Assembly (NCBI RefSeq): GCF_027853915.1
Contig: NZ_JAQGLA010000001.1
Coordinates: forward strand, 124,001 to 188,000
DNA: 64,000 nt
From: Saccharopolyspora oryzae
GTDB taxonomy: Bacteria > Actinomycetota > Actinomycetes > Mycobacteriales > Pseudonocardiaceae
Direction of reading: 5' to 3'
Within the stretch, counting starts at the first letter, position 1. Each line of letters begins with the position of its first letter. The notes beneath the pieces are model-generated. The model saw only the letters and a list, made by a program, of their open reading frames with translations. It did no database searches and was not told the DNA's origin. A program made the position numbers and the translations under genes. Below are positions 53,846 through 61,836 of this stretch, piece by piece.

Positions 53846-54693
53846 GCGGGGGGACGCACGTGGAACGCACGATGGCGGTGCGCGTCGGCGAGCTGACCTT
53901 CGACGTCGCAACCGCAGGTCCGGAATCCGGCGCACCCGTCGTGCTGCTGCACGGATTCCCCGAAACGCACGCCTGCTGGCGCCAGGTGATGCCGATGCTG
54001 ACCGCGGCAGGTCTGCGCGTCCTCGCACCCGATCAACGCGGCTACTCCCCCGGTGCGCGCCCCGAGGGCGTCGACGCCTACCGCATCGAGCACCTCGTGT
54101 CCGACGTCATCGGGCTGCTGGACGCACTCGGCATCCCCCGGGCGCACCTGGTCGGCCACGACTGGGGTGCCAACGTGGCGTGGTTCGCCGCCGCGTGGCA
54201 CCCCGACCGGGTGCGGACCCTGACCGCGCTCTCCGTTCCGCACCCGGCCGCGTTCAACTGGGCGCTGGCCGGCGATGCCGACCAGCAGCGGAGATCGGCC
54301 TACATCAAGGCCTTCCGCCGTCCCGGAGTCGAACGCAAACTGCTGGCGGACGACTGCCGACGTCTCCGGGCCAGCTTCGGCGGTGCCGTCGACAGCTCGC
54401 TCGTCGAGGAACACCTGCGCATCCTCCGCGAACCGGACGCGCTGACCGCGGCCCTGTCCTGGTACCGCGCCTCGACATCGGACTTCGCCGCGCTCGCTCC
54501 GGTCACGGTGCCCACCACCTACATCTGGAGCGATGAGGACGCCTACCTCGGACGCGCCGGAGCCCTGCGCTGCGGCGAGTTCGTGTCCGGCCAGTACCGC
54601 TTCGTCGAACTCCCCGGAGTCAGCCACTGGATCCCCGAACAGGTTCCGCAGCGACTAGCGGACGAAATCCTGCACCAGGTCAGCACCGCATAA
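53842..54693 (+). CDS. Alpha/beta hydrolase, epoxide hydrolase / haloalkane dehalogenase type
   Basis: A 283-aa hydrolase. The nucleophile is Asp107 in VGHDWGAN, typical of epoxide hydrolases and haloalkane dehalogenases, with His262 in GVSHWIPE; HGFPETHACW is the oxyanion segment. The ATG at 53842 overlaps the stop of the MBL-like pseudoenzyme; GTG 53860, which has a GGGGGG run 6 bases upstream, is the alternative. It ends 3 bp from the converging alpha/beta hydrolase of the dehydrogenase cluster. An epoxide or halogenated compound is the likely substrate, but this is inferred. Confidence 0.9.
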   Translation: MSGGTHVERTMAVRVGELTFDVATAGPESGAPVVLLHGFPETHACWRQVMPMLTAAGLRVLAPDQRGYSPGARPEGVDAYRIEHLVSDVIGLLDALGIPRAHLVGHDWGANVAWFAAAWHPDRVRTLTALSVPHPAAFNWALAGDADQQRRSAYIKAFRRPGVERKLLADDCRRLRASFGGAVDSSLVEEHLRILREPDALTAALSWYRASTSDFAALAPVTVPTTYIWSDEDAYLGRAGALRCGEFVSGQYRFVELPGVSHWIPEQVPQRLADEILHQVSTA

Positions 54694-54696
54694 CCC

Positions 54697-55341
54697 TCAG
54701 CGGTCGAAGAACTCGGTCGCGGCTTCCTTGAAACGGCGGCTGGACACGGCGTTGAGGTGGTGGCGGCGCCCGAGCGAGACGAACGGCGCGTCGAACCCGG
54801 CAGCGACCTCGGGTGCGTCCGAAGCGATGTCGTCCTGGTCCCCGGCGGCGAAGAGCACCGGGACCGGTGGCGGACCGTCGAGCCGGCACCCCTCCACCTC
54901 GTCGATGCACGAGCCCAGGTCGCCTGCCGACAGCGCCTCCGCAACGCGCTGCATCGAGGCGCGGTCGGCGGGACGCCCGCCGATGCCGCCGAGCGCGAGC
55001 CGCCGGACCCGGCCGGGAGCGAGCTTCGCCAGCTCCCAGCCGACCAGACCACCCATCGAGTAAGTCACCACATCCACAGTGGACGCACCAGCTTCGTCCA
55101 GCACGGTAAGGACATCCTGCGCCAGCGACTGCGGCGAGTACCCGGAGGCAGGGCGGTCGCTCTGTCCGTGCCCGCGCAGGTCGACCAGGACGTGACCGCG
55201 GTCGGCGAGCGCGCGCACCCATCCGGTGCGGCCCCAGGTGCTCTCGGCGTCCGACGCGAACCCGTGGACCAGCAGCACCGGAGCCGGCCCCGGAGCCGCG
55301 TCGTACCAGATCTTCGCGCCGTCCCCGGCGGTGGCGAACAC
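54697..55341 (-). CDS. Alpha/beta hydrolase, stand-alone homologue of the AcoC-type E2 catalytic domain
   Basis: A 214-aa hydrolase fold protein. The nucleophile Ser95 is in VVTYSMGGLVGW, preceded by VLLVHGFASDAES and followed by GRRHHLNAVS near the expected His. It begins with GTG 2 bp after the stop of the lipoyl-domain gene, with GGAGGA overlapping it. In acetoin dehydrogenase E2 (AcoC) an alpha/beta hydrolase domain follows a lipoyl domain in one chain; here the two parts are separate adjacent genes. It may act as acyl transferase/thioesterase in the complex or be an unrelated esterase. Confidence 0.82.
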   Translation of the reverse strand: MFATAGDGAKIWYDAAPGPAPVLLVHGFASDAESTWGRTGWVRALADRGHVLVDLRGHGQSDRPASGYSPQSLAQDVLTVLDEAGASTVDVVTYSMGGLVGWELAKLAPGRVRRLALGGIGGRPADRASMQRVAEALSAGDLGSCIDEVEGCRLDGPPPVPVLFAAGDQDDIASDAPEVAAGFDAPFVSLGRRHHLNAVSSRRFKEAATEFFDR

Positions 55342-55343
55342 GA

Positions 55344-55667
55344 TCAGTCCTCCGGCACGGTCAGGCGGACGCGCCGCTTCGGCTTCTTCTCCTCGGGCAC
55401 GGTCCCGACGATGCCCGCCTGGTCGTCGGAGACGGTGAACGTGACCAGCGAGTCCCCGACCGCCAGCTCCTCGTCCTCGCCGACGTGCAGCCGTGCGATC
55501 CAGCCGGACTGCGGCGACGGGATCTCCACCGCCGACTTGGTCGTCTCCAGCTCGACCAGCGGCGCGTTGCGCTCCACCCAGTCGCCCTCCTTGACCAGCC
55601 ACTCCAGCACCTGGGCGCTGATCAGGCCCTCGCCGAGGTCGGGCAGGGGAAAGGTCACTTCAGCCAC
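55344..55667 (-). CDS. Free-standing lipoyl-domain protein (E2-like carrier)
   Basis: A 107-aa protein consisting almost only of a lipoyl/biotinyl domain: FPLPDLGEGLISAQVLEWLVKEGDWV, then ETTKSAVEIP with lipoyl Lys44, and a charged tail VPEEKKPKRRVRL. The flanking residues are the lipoyl type (TTKS), not biotin (AMKM). A normal E2 adds a peripheral-subunit-binding domain and a catalytic acyltransferase core, both absent. GTG start; it overlaps the E1-beta stop by 8 nt. It probably carries the acyl group between E1 and an acyltransferase such as the next gene's product. Confidence 0.9.
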   Translation of the reverse strand: MAEVTFPLPDLGEGLISAQVLEWLVKEGDWVERNAPLVELETTKSAVEIPSPQSGWIARLHVGEDEELAVGDSLVTFTVSDDQAGIVGTVPEEKKPKRRVRLTVPED

Positions 55668-56649
55668 GGCGGTACTCCAATGCGGTCTGGACGGCGATCA
55701 GGATCCGGTCGATGCTGGGCAGGTACTCGTCCTCCAGCTCCCCCGACGGGTAGGGCACGTCGAAGCCGGTGACCCGCTGCACCGGCGCGCGCAGATCGCC
55801 GAAGCAGCGTTCGGTGACCAGCGCGGACACCTCGGCCCCCAGCCCGGCGGTCAGCGGCGCCTCGTGGACCACGACCGCGCGGCGGGTCTTGGCGACGGAG
55901 GCGGCCAGGCCGTCGACGTCGATCGGCTTGAGCCAGCGCAGGTCCACGACCTCCAGCTCCACCCCGTCCTCCGCGGCGAGCTCGGCGACCTGCTCGCAGC
56001 GGGCGACCATCGCACCCCACGCGATGAGCGTGGCGTGCCGGCCTTCGCGCACGACCCGGCTGGTGCCGGGCGGAATCGGCGCGACCGGCTCGGTGGGGTC
56101 GAAGGATTCCCGCTGCCAGTAGCGGGACTTGGGCTCCATGAAGATCACCGGGTCGGGGTCGGCGATCGCCTGCCTCAGCAGGTGGTACCCCTGCGACGGG
56201 GTGGACGGCGACACCACCTTCAGCCCGGGCACGTGCGCGAACAGCGCCTCCAGGCTCTCCCCGTGGTGCTCCGGCGCGCGGATCCCGCCGAAGCTGGGCA
56301 GCCGCAGCGTGATCGGCATGTTCAGCACGCCCCGGCTGCGGTAGTGCATGCGGGCCACCTGGTTCACGATCTGGTCGATCGCCGGGTAGCTGAAGCCGTC
56401 GAACTGGATCTCCGGCACCGGACGCCAGCCGTGCATCGCCAGCCCCACCGCCATGCCCATGATCGCGGATTCGGCCAGCGGCGTGTCGAACACCCGATGC
56501 TCGCCGAACTTGTCCCGGAGGCCGTCGGTCACCCGGAACACGCCGCCGAGCGTGCCGACGTCCTGCCCGAAGATCAGCACCCGGTCGTCGTCCTCGCACG
56601 TGTGCTGCAGGGCCAGGTTCAAGGACTGCTGCAAGGACAGCTCAGGCAT
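55660..56649 (-). CDS. 2-oxoacid / acetoin dehydrogenase E1 component, beta subunit
   Basis: A 329-aa E1-beta. GEDVG-type motif is FGQDVGTLGGVFRVTDGL, followed by FDTPLAESAIMGMAVGLAMHG, PEIQFDGFSYPAIDQIVNQVA, RLPSFGGIRAPEHHGESLEA and EAPLTAGLGAEVSALV, matching branched-chain 2-oxoacid/pyruvate/acetoin dehydrogenase beta chains. With alpha it forms the ThDP-dependent decarboxylating (or acetoin-cleaving) E1. It overlaps E1-alpha and the lipoyl gene by 8 nt each, showing tight translational coupling. Which substrate is used is undecided; the missing E2 core favours an acetoin-type system. Confidence 0.93.
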   Translation of the reverse strand: MPELSLQQSLNLALQHTCEDDDRVLIFGQDVGTLGGVFRVTDGLRDKFGEHRVFDTPLAESAIMGMAVGLAMHGWRPVPEIQFDGFSYPAIDQIVNQVARMHYRSRGVLNMPITLRLPSFGGIRAPEHHGESLEALFAHVPGLKVVSPSTPSQGYHLLRQAIADPDPVIFMEPKSRYWQRESFDPTEPVAPIPPGTSRVVREGRHATLIAWGAMVARCEQVAELAAEDGVELEVVDLRWLKPIDVDGLAASVAKTRRAVVVHEAPLTAGLGAEVSALVTERCFGDLRAPVQRVTGFDVPYPSGELEDEYLPSIDRILIAVQTALEYRRG

Positions 56650-57613
56650 CGAGGGACTCCTTCCACGCCCGCTGCTGCTCCAGCAGGGCCTTCGTCGGCT
56701 CGCGGTAGACGAACGAGAACAGCTCCTCCGCAGGCGGTGCCTGGAGCGCGAGCAGCCCCTCCCGGACCTCGCGCACCACGTTCGCGACGTGTTCCTCGGA
56801 CGCGGCGACCTCGTCGGCGGGGAGCTGCTTCGCGGCGGCGGCGAGCGGGTCGCGCTCGGTCCACGCCTGCTCGTCCTCCAGCGTCCGGTAGCGACCGGGA
56901 TCGTCCGAAGTGGAGTGCGGGCCCATCCGGTAGGTCATCGCTTCGATCACCGTCGGCCCACCGCCGTCGCGCGCCCGGTCCAGCGCGGCGCGGGTCGCCT
57001 CGAACACCGCGGACACGTCGTTGCCGTCGACGCGGTGCCCCTCGAAGCCGTACCCCGCGGCGCGAGCGGCGACCGAGCCACCGGCGACCTGCTGGTCGGT
57101 GGGCACCGAGATCGCCCACCCGTTGTTCTGGCAGAAGAACACCACCGGGAGCCGGTACACCCCGGCGAAGTTCATCGCCTCGTGCACGTCGCCCTGCGAG
57201 CTGGACCCGTCGCCGAAGTACGAGATGGCCGCGCCGCCGGTCTCGTCCAGCTTGGCGCCCATCGCCCAGCCCACGGCGTGCGTCACGGGCCCGCCGACGA
57301 CCGCGTTGAACGGCGCGAGCCGCGAGGCCTGCGGATCGTAGAGCCCGCCGTGCCAGATGTTGAGGTGCGTGGCCAGGTAGGAGACGAGGTCGACGCCCAT
57401 CGCGACCGCCGCACCGAGATCGCGGTAACCGGGGAAGGCGAAGTCGCGGCTCAGGTCGAGGGCAGCAGCACTGCCCACCTGCGCGGCCTCCTGCCCCTTG
57501 GCCGGCGCGTAGGCGGGCAGCACGCCCTGGCGCTGGAGGGCAATGGCCTCCTCGTCGAGCCGCCGCGCCACCAGCATCAGGCGGTGGAGAGCCTTGAGAT
57601 CAGCTACGTCCAT
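56642..57613 (-). CDS. 2-oxoacid / acetoin dehydrogenase E1 component, alpha subunit
   Basis: A 323-aa E1-alpha. The ThDP motif runs from YFGDGSSSQGD to VVFFCQNNGWAIS (about residues 138-172), with GHRVDGND and the phosphorylation-loop region MGPHSTSDDPGRYR, closest to branched-chain and actinobacterial PDH-like alpha chains. ATG 57613 has no strong ribosome site; an in-frame GTG 7 codons upstream is an alternative. It heads the four-gene operon E1-alpha, E1-beta, lipoyl domain, alpha/beta hydrolase. No E3 (dihydrolipoamide dehydrogenase) is nearby, so the cell must supply one from elsewhere. Confidence 0.93.
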   Translation of the reverse strand: MDVADLKALHRLMLVARRLDEEAIALQRQGVLPAYAPAKGQEAAQVGSAAALDLSRDFAFPGYRDLGAAVAMGVDLVSYLATHLNIWHGGLYDPQASRLAPFNAVVGGPVTHAVGWAMGAKLDETGGAAISYFGDGSSSQGDVHEAMNFAGVYRLPVVFFCQNNGWAISVPTDQQVAGGSVAARAAGYGFEGHRVDGNDVSAVFEATRAALDRARDGGGPTVIEAMTYRMGPHSTSDDPGRYRTLEDEQAWTERDPLAAAAKQLPADEVAASEEHVANVVREVREGLLALQAPPAEELFSFVYREPTKALLEQQRAWKESLDA

Positions 57614-57884
57614 GGCGGAAGCCTGCGAAACCACCGCCCAACCGTGCAAGTGTCGCCTTCCCAGCTGATCACTCTGCACGATCCGACCGGCAATACACCC
57701 CCACTGCTGTACAAATTGCCCAACGATCGACCGCGCACCCAGGAAGCGGCAGCCGCTGTTCAACCCCCGCCACCTCGTTCCGCAGCGGGGGTCCGGCCGC
57801 TGTCACCGATGCGCTGCGGCCCGCACTGGCCGAACTGGTCGGCCCCGTCGTCGCCGAGGCTGTTCACCTCGTGGGCCCGGGAAG

Positions 57885-58436
57885 TCAGGCGGTCGGCTCG
57901 GTGAAGCGCAGATCGGTGATCGAGCTCAAATCGATGCCGTAGCGGGCGTAGACCTTGGTGGTGTTCTCGCCAGTGAGCTGGTCCTCGCTGTAGCCGAGCC
58001 GGGCGGCGATGGCGATGACCTGTTCTTTGCTTTCGGCTTCGATCTCGGCGTAGGTGGGGATGCGCGGCCAAGTGTCGATCTCGATCTCCGCGTCGTCGAG
58101 GGTGAAGCTGACGCGCTTGTTCTCCTGGTAGGCCTTGGGCTGGTAGCCGAGCTTGGCGAGGATGGCGTTGGTGGCTTCAAAGTCGTCGACAGCGACCTCG
58201 GTTTCCTGAGTGCCGTCAATCCCGTCGTGGAGGATCTCCTTGATCGTCAAGGTGATCTCGCGCCCGGTGTCACGCAGCCGAATCCACCTCGTGGCATCAC
58301 CGGGGGCAATGTCGTAGACGTAGCGGCGCTGCAGCGTTTCGCCGTGCTTGTGCCCGCCTTCGGCGAGGATCCGCTTCTGCAGGATGTCGGCGTCAACGTC
58401 GAGGATCTTGGCTTCGTGCTCGATGGGCACTGGCAT
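57885..58436 (-). CDS. CYTH-domain protein (CyaB-like)
   Basis: A 183-aa CYTH-fold protein. The signature ExExK appears as EHEAKIL near the N-terminus, followed by RRYVYDIAPGDATRWIRLRDTG, TLTIKEI, ETEVAVDDFEATNAIL and EIEIDTWPRIPTYAEIEAES, with the charged tunnel residues kept. Family members hydrolyse triphosphates or make cAMP (class IV adenylate cyclases). ATG 58436 is one base from AAGGG, so GTG 58430 two codons on may be the true start. Its base composition is less extreme than the neighbours. It follows a small unknown gene by 15 bp in the same direction. Confidence 0.85.
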   Translation of the reverse strand: MPVPIEHEAKILDVDADILQKRILAEGGHKHGETLQRRYVYDIAPGDATRWIRLRDTGREITLTIKEILHDGIDGTQETEVAVDDFEATNAILAKLGYQPKAYQENKRVSFTLDDAEIEIDTWPRIPTYAEIEAESKEQVIAIAARLGYSEDQLTGENTTKVYARYGIDLSSITDLRFTEPTA

Positions 58437-58451
58437 TCCCTTCGTGTCTGA

Positions 58452-58820
58452 TCAGTCCACAGCGATGGCACTGGGAGCGAGGCGGGCGTACTCCGCCTCG
58501 CGAAATCGAGGTAGCCGGGTGGGACGGATCCACTTGACCATGATTCGCCGCCCATCGGACATGCGGTATGCGGTACGTGCCCCGGATACGCCCGCAGTGA
58601 CGTAGCGGGCCTCGGGGATCGCCCCTCGTTCGTCGAGTACACGCTGGATCGCGTCCAAGGAACGTTGGCCGTGGTCGAGCGAATTGAGCAGGCGCACCGA
58701 GTAGCTGTACCGACCTGACAGAGCCTTGACCAGGCAAAACCAAAGGCACCACAAGGCCTGCAAGTGATATCCCCGAACAGGCTTCACAGCCGCATTGACC
58801 TGGGATAGCAGCAACAGCAC
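58452..58820 (-). CDS. Hypothetical protein upstream of the CYTH gene
   Basis: A 122-aa frame ending 15 bp before the CYTH gene. I do not recognise it. The C-terminal 80 residues (LLNSLDHGQRSLDAIQRVLD, YVTAGVSGARTAYRMSDGRR, IMVKWIRPTRLPRFREAEYA) look like real protein, whereas the first 40, with several Trp, Leu and Cys (LQALWCLWFCLVKAL), look less so; the true start may be internal. Third-position GC is lower than in surrounding genes, as in the CYTH gene, so both may be more recently acquired. Confidence 0.45.
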   Translation of the reverse strand: MLLLLSQVNAAVKPVRGYHLQALWCLWFCLVKALSGRYSYSVRLLNSLDHGQRSLDAIQRVLDERGAIPEARYVTAGVSGARTAYRMSDGRRIMVKWIRPTRLPRFREAEYARLAPSAIAVD

Positions 58821-58894
58821 AGCTCACAGAGGCGCAGTTCCACGAGAACGCCAATTTCGCGAGAAATTGGGCTGTTCTGCTGTTTGCGCGAGTG

Positions 58895-59605
58895 TCAGGT
58901 GGGGGTGTCGCCGAGGATGTTGATCGGCTTGCGGCTGCGGATGGTGCCGAACAGGAGTGCTTGGGCGGTGGCGACCATGTGGTCCTGGATGACGGTCTGG
59001 GTCTTCACCGGGTCGCCCGATTCGATCGCCGCGACGATCTCGAAGTGCCGGTCCGCGCTCATGTTGGTCAGCGCGCGTTCCAAGCCGCGGTACATGATGC
59101 ACATGCGGATCGAACCCTCGAGCAGCTTCCACGACCGCAGCAGCGCGTCGTTGTTGGTGAGCTCGCAGAGCAGCTCGTGGAAGGCGAGGTCGGCCTCGAT
59201 CTGGGCTTCGAGCGAGACCTTCGCGGCTGCGGCCATGTCGTCGACGGCTGCGCGCAGCCGGGCGCAGTGCTGCTCCCGGTAGTAGCTGGCGGCCAGCGTT
59301 TCGCCCGCCACCGCCTCCAGCGCGGATCGGACGGTGAAGGTGTTGATGATGTCCTTCTCGTCGATCTGCCGGACCGTGACCCGGCCGCGATCGCCGTAGG
59401 AGACCAGGCCTTCCTGCTGCAGTTCGCGCAACGCCTCGCGCAAGGTGCCGCGGCTGATGCCGAGCTGCTCGGACACCTGCACCTCGCCGAGGTGGGTGCC
59501 GGGCGGGAAGGTGCCGGTGGTGATGGCCTGGCGCACGGCGTCGACCGCCATCTGCCGGAGGTTCCGACCGCGTTCCCGACCTGCCTGTGCCTGGCGGCCC
59601 ACCAC
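58895..59605 (-). CDS. GntR-family regulator (FCD/FadR subfamily)
   Basis: A 236-aa regulator. The winged HTH (about 15-75) has LRQMAVDAVRQAITTGTFPP, EVQVSEQLGISRGTLREALRELQQEGLV; the FCD ligand domain (about 88-220) has FHELLCELTNNDALLRSW and HFEIVAAIESGDPVKTQTVI with the His/Asp metal ligands. GTG 59605 has GAGGAGG 6 bases upstream; the frame before it is non-coding. It is the last gene of the operon that starts at 63459 and is probably the repressor acting on the TGTTRACA boxes in the 63460-63674 divergent promoter. A sugar acid or sugar phosphate ligand is likely. Confidence 0.9.
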   Translation of the reverse strand: MVGRQAQAGRERGRNLRQMAVDAVRQAITTGTFPPGTHLGEVQVSEQLGISRGTLREALRELQQEGLVSYGDRGRVTVRQIDEKDIINTFTVRSALEAVAGETLAASYYREQHCARLRAAVDDMAAAAKVSLEAQIEADLAFHELLCELTNNDALLRSWKLLEGSIRMCIMYRGLERALTNMSADRHFEIVAAIESGDPVKTQTVIQDHMVATAQALLFGTIRSRKPINILGDTPT

Positions 59606-59640
59606 TCGCACCCTCCTCGGTCCCTGCTCCCCGACGGTGC

Positions 59641-60105
59641 TCAGCACCGTTCGTACTCGGCAATCAACTGTACCTTCGCCGCGCTCGGCGACCCGTGGTC
59701 GAACTCGTAACCGAGCCACTCGCGCACGAGGCGGCGCGCCAGCTCGATCCCCACCACCCGCTGCCCGAGGGTCAGCACCTGGCAGTCGTTGGACAGCACG
59801 GACCGCTCCACGGAGAAGGAGTCGTGGGCGGTGGTGGCGCGAACGCCGGGAACCTTGTTGGCCGACAACGCCATCCCGATGCCGGTGCCGCAGATGAGCA
59901 GGGCCCGGTCAGCGGATCCCGCGCGCACGGCCTCTCCCGCGGCGAGCCCGATCTCGGGGTACGGGCGGTGCACGTCCTCGGCATCGCGGTGCACGCCGAG
60001 GTCGATCACCTCGCTCACCCGGGGATCGGCGCGCAGGTCGGCGGCGAGGCGTTCCTTGTGGTCCAGTCCGGCGTCGTCGCAGCCGATCGCGATTCGCCAG
60101 GTCAT
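59641..60105 (-). CDS. RpiB/LacA/LacB-family sugar-phosphate isomerase
   Basis: A 154-aa isomerase of the ribose-5-phosphate isomerase B family. IGCDDAGLDHKERLAADL, the active-site CGTGIGMALSANKVPGVRA (Cys of ICGTG) and the NDCQVLTLGQRVVG segment are present. RpiB-like enzymes beside DAK-type kinases act as D-erythrulose-4-phosphate isomerases in tetritol pathways of mycobacteria, so a tetrose role is preferred over pentose. Its ATG overlaps the kinase stop by 4 nt (ATGA), showing tight coupling. It precedes the GntR gene by 35 bp. Confidence 0.92.
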   Translation of the reverse strand: MTWRIAIGCDDAGLDHKERLAADLRADPRVSEVIDLGVHRDAEDVHRPYPEIGLAAGEAVRAGSADRALLICGTGIGMALSANKVPGVRATTAHDSFSVERSVLSNDCQVLTLGQRVVGIELARRLVREWLGYEFDHGSPSAAKVQLIAEYERC

Positions 60106-61820
60106 CGGTGTTCTCCCGTCAGGTAGTCGCCGATCGTCCGGGCGATCAGGGCCGTGGACACCGCGCCGGGGTCCGGGGTGCCGATGCTGCGCTCGGCCAG
60201 CGGGCGGGCCCGTCCCTTGCGCGGTACCAGCTCCGCAGTGCTCCGGGCCGCGCGGTCGGCGGCCTCGGCCGCTCGCGTCCACGCAATGCCCGTTGCCGCA
60301 CCGGCGGCGACCGCGTCCTGCAGTTCGGTCCGGAACGGTTCCAGCGCATCGAGCAACGTCTTGTCCCCGACCGCGGCGCCTCCGAGCGACACGATGCGGC
60401 TGGTCAGCGCGTCGACGGCCTTCACCGCCACCTCCGCGCCACCGGCGTGGTCGCCGAGGACTTCGCCAGCGGCCCGCAGCCCGGCGCCCCACAGGACGCC
60501 GGACGTGCCGCCCGCTCGCGCGGCCCAGCCGTCCCCGGCGACCGCGAGGCAGTCCCCGGCTCCAGCCCCGGCCCGCTGGGCCTCCTCCGCAGCGGTCACC
60601 GCGGCACCGATACCGCGGACCATGCCGCGCCCGTGGTCGCCGTCGCCGGCCACGGCATCGATGGCTCCCAGCTCGTCCTCCGCTTCGCCGAGCACCGCGG
60701 CCACCCGGCGCAAGGCACCGAGCACGTGATCAGCGAGTTGGCGCGACTCGGCGGAAGCCGGCGCGTACCGAGCCACCGGCTCGACTTCCCGCTGCTCGTC
60801 CGCGACCGCCCGCGGCTCCGGCTCGTCGGCCATCCGGCCGCGGCGGAACGCCGGTGTCGACGCCGGGGCCGCCCACAGGCGTTCGAGCTCGTCGTCCAGC
60901 CAGGTGAGGGTGAGCGAAACGCCTGCCATGTCGAGGCTCGTGACGAGCTCACCGACCTCGGGGAGCACCGGGACGTGCCCCGACTCGCGCAGCAGCGCGG
61001 CCACCGACCGCCACAGCACGAGCAGTTCCTCCTGCTTGACCGAGCCGAGACCGTTGAGCAGCACGGCTACCCGGTCCCCGGCGTCCGCGGGCTTCTCCGC
61101 GAGCAGCCTGCGGACGAAGTCCGCCGCGAGCTCCCGGGCCCGGGACAGCGGCACGTCCCGCAACCCGGGTTCGCCGTGAATTCCCAGTCCCAGACCCATC
61201 TTCCCGTCCGGCACCTGGAACAGCGGCTCGGCCGCACCGGGGAAGGAGCACCCGGCGAACGCGGTGCCGATCGTGCGCGTGCGCTCGTTGGCCTTCCTGC
61301 CCACCCGCACGACCGAAGCGAGGTCCACGCCTTCCTCGGCAGCGGCACCCATGATCTTGAAGACCGCGAAATCGCCCGCGATGCCCCGCCGCTGCCCCTC
61401 GTCCGGGGCACTGGCGATGTCGTCGGTGACCACCACGTTGTCGACGGCGATGCCCTCGGCGCGCAGCCGGTCGGTGGCCAGGCCGAAGTTCATCACGTCG
61501 CCGGCGTAGTTGCCGTAGCTGAACACCACCCCGGCACCGGACTCCGCGGCCTTCGCCACCGAGTAGGCGTCCTGCGCGGACGGCGAGGTGAACAGGTTGC
61601 CGCTCACCGCTCCGTCGGCGAGTCCGGGCCCGATGATCCCGTAGAAGGCCGGGTAGTGGCCGGAGCCTCCACCGGGCAGCACCGCGACCTTCGGCCGTTC
61701 CGGCCGGGCCCGCCGCACCGCGCCGCCGGGCACCTGGCGCACCAGGTCGGCGTGCAGGTCGCAGAACCCGGCCAGCGCGTCGTCGGCGAACGTCGCCGGG
61801 TCGTCCCACAAGTAAGTCAT
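60102..61820 (-). CDS. Dihydroxyacetone kinase-family kinase (DhaK plus DhaL domains)
   Basis: A 572-aa ATP-dependent kinase. DhaK domain (about 1-325): GGGSGHYPAFYGIIGPGLADG, FSYGNYAGDVMNFG, and His215 in GLGIHGEPG, the residue that binds the carbonyl substrate covalently. DhaL domain (about 365-570): AGDGDHGRGMVRG, which binds Mg-ATP, and ARAGGTSGVLWGAGLRAAGE. Related enzymes phosphorylate dihydroxyacetone, glyceraldehyde or D/L-erythrulose. Its neighbours (RpiB-like isomerase overlapping, SDR, sugar epimerase, MHS permease, GntR) favour erythrulose or a similar tetrose. The ribosome site is poor (GGGGTG close to the ATG). Confidence 0.93.
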   Translation of the reverse strand: MTYLWDDPATFADDALAGFCDLHADLVRQVPGGAVRRARPERPKVAVLPGGGSGHYPAFYGIIGPGLADGAVSGNLFTSPSAQDAYSVAKAAESGAGVVFSYGNYAGDVMNFGLATDRLRAEGIAVDNVVVTDDIASAPDEGQRRGIAGDFAVFKIMGAAAEEGVDLASVVRVGRKANERTRTIGTAFAGCSFPGAAEPLFQVPDGKMGLGLGIHGEPGLRDVPLSRARELAADFVRRLLAEKPADAGDRVAVLLNGLGSVKQEELLVLWRSVAALLRESGHVPVLPEVGELVTSLDMAGVSLTLTWLDDELERLWAAPASTPAFRRGRMADEPEPRAVADEQREVEPVARYAPASAESRQLADHVLGALRRVAAVLGEAEDELGAIDAVAGDGDHGRGMVRGIGAAVTAAEEAQRAGAGAGDCLAVAGDGWAARAGGTSGVLWGAGLRAAGEVLGDHAGGAEVAVKAVDALTSRIVSLGGAAVGDKTLLDALEPFRTELQDAVAAGAATGIAWTRAAEAADRAARSTAELVPRKGRARPLAERSIGTPDPGAVSTALIARTIGDYLTGEHR

Positions 61821-61836
61821 GTCACCCCATCCGTCC

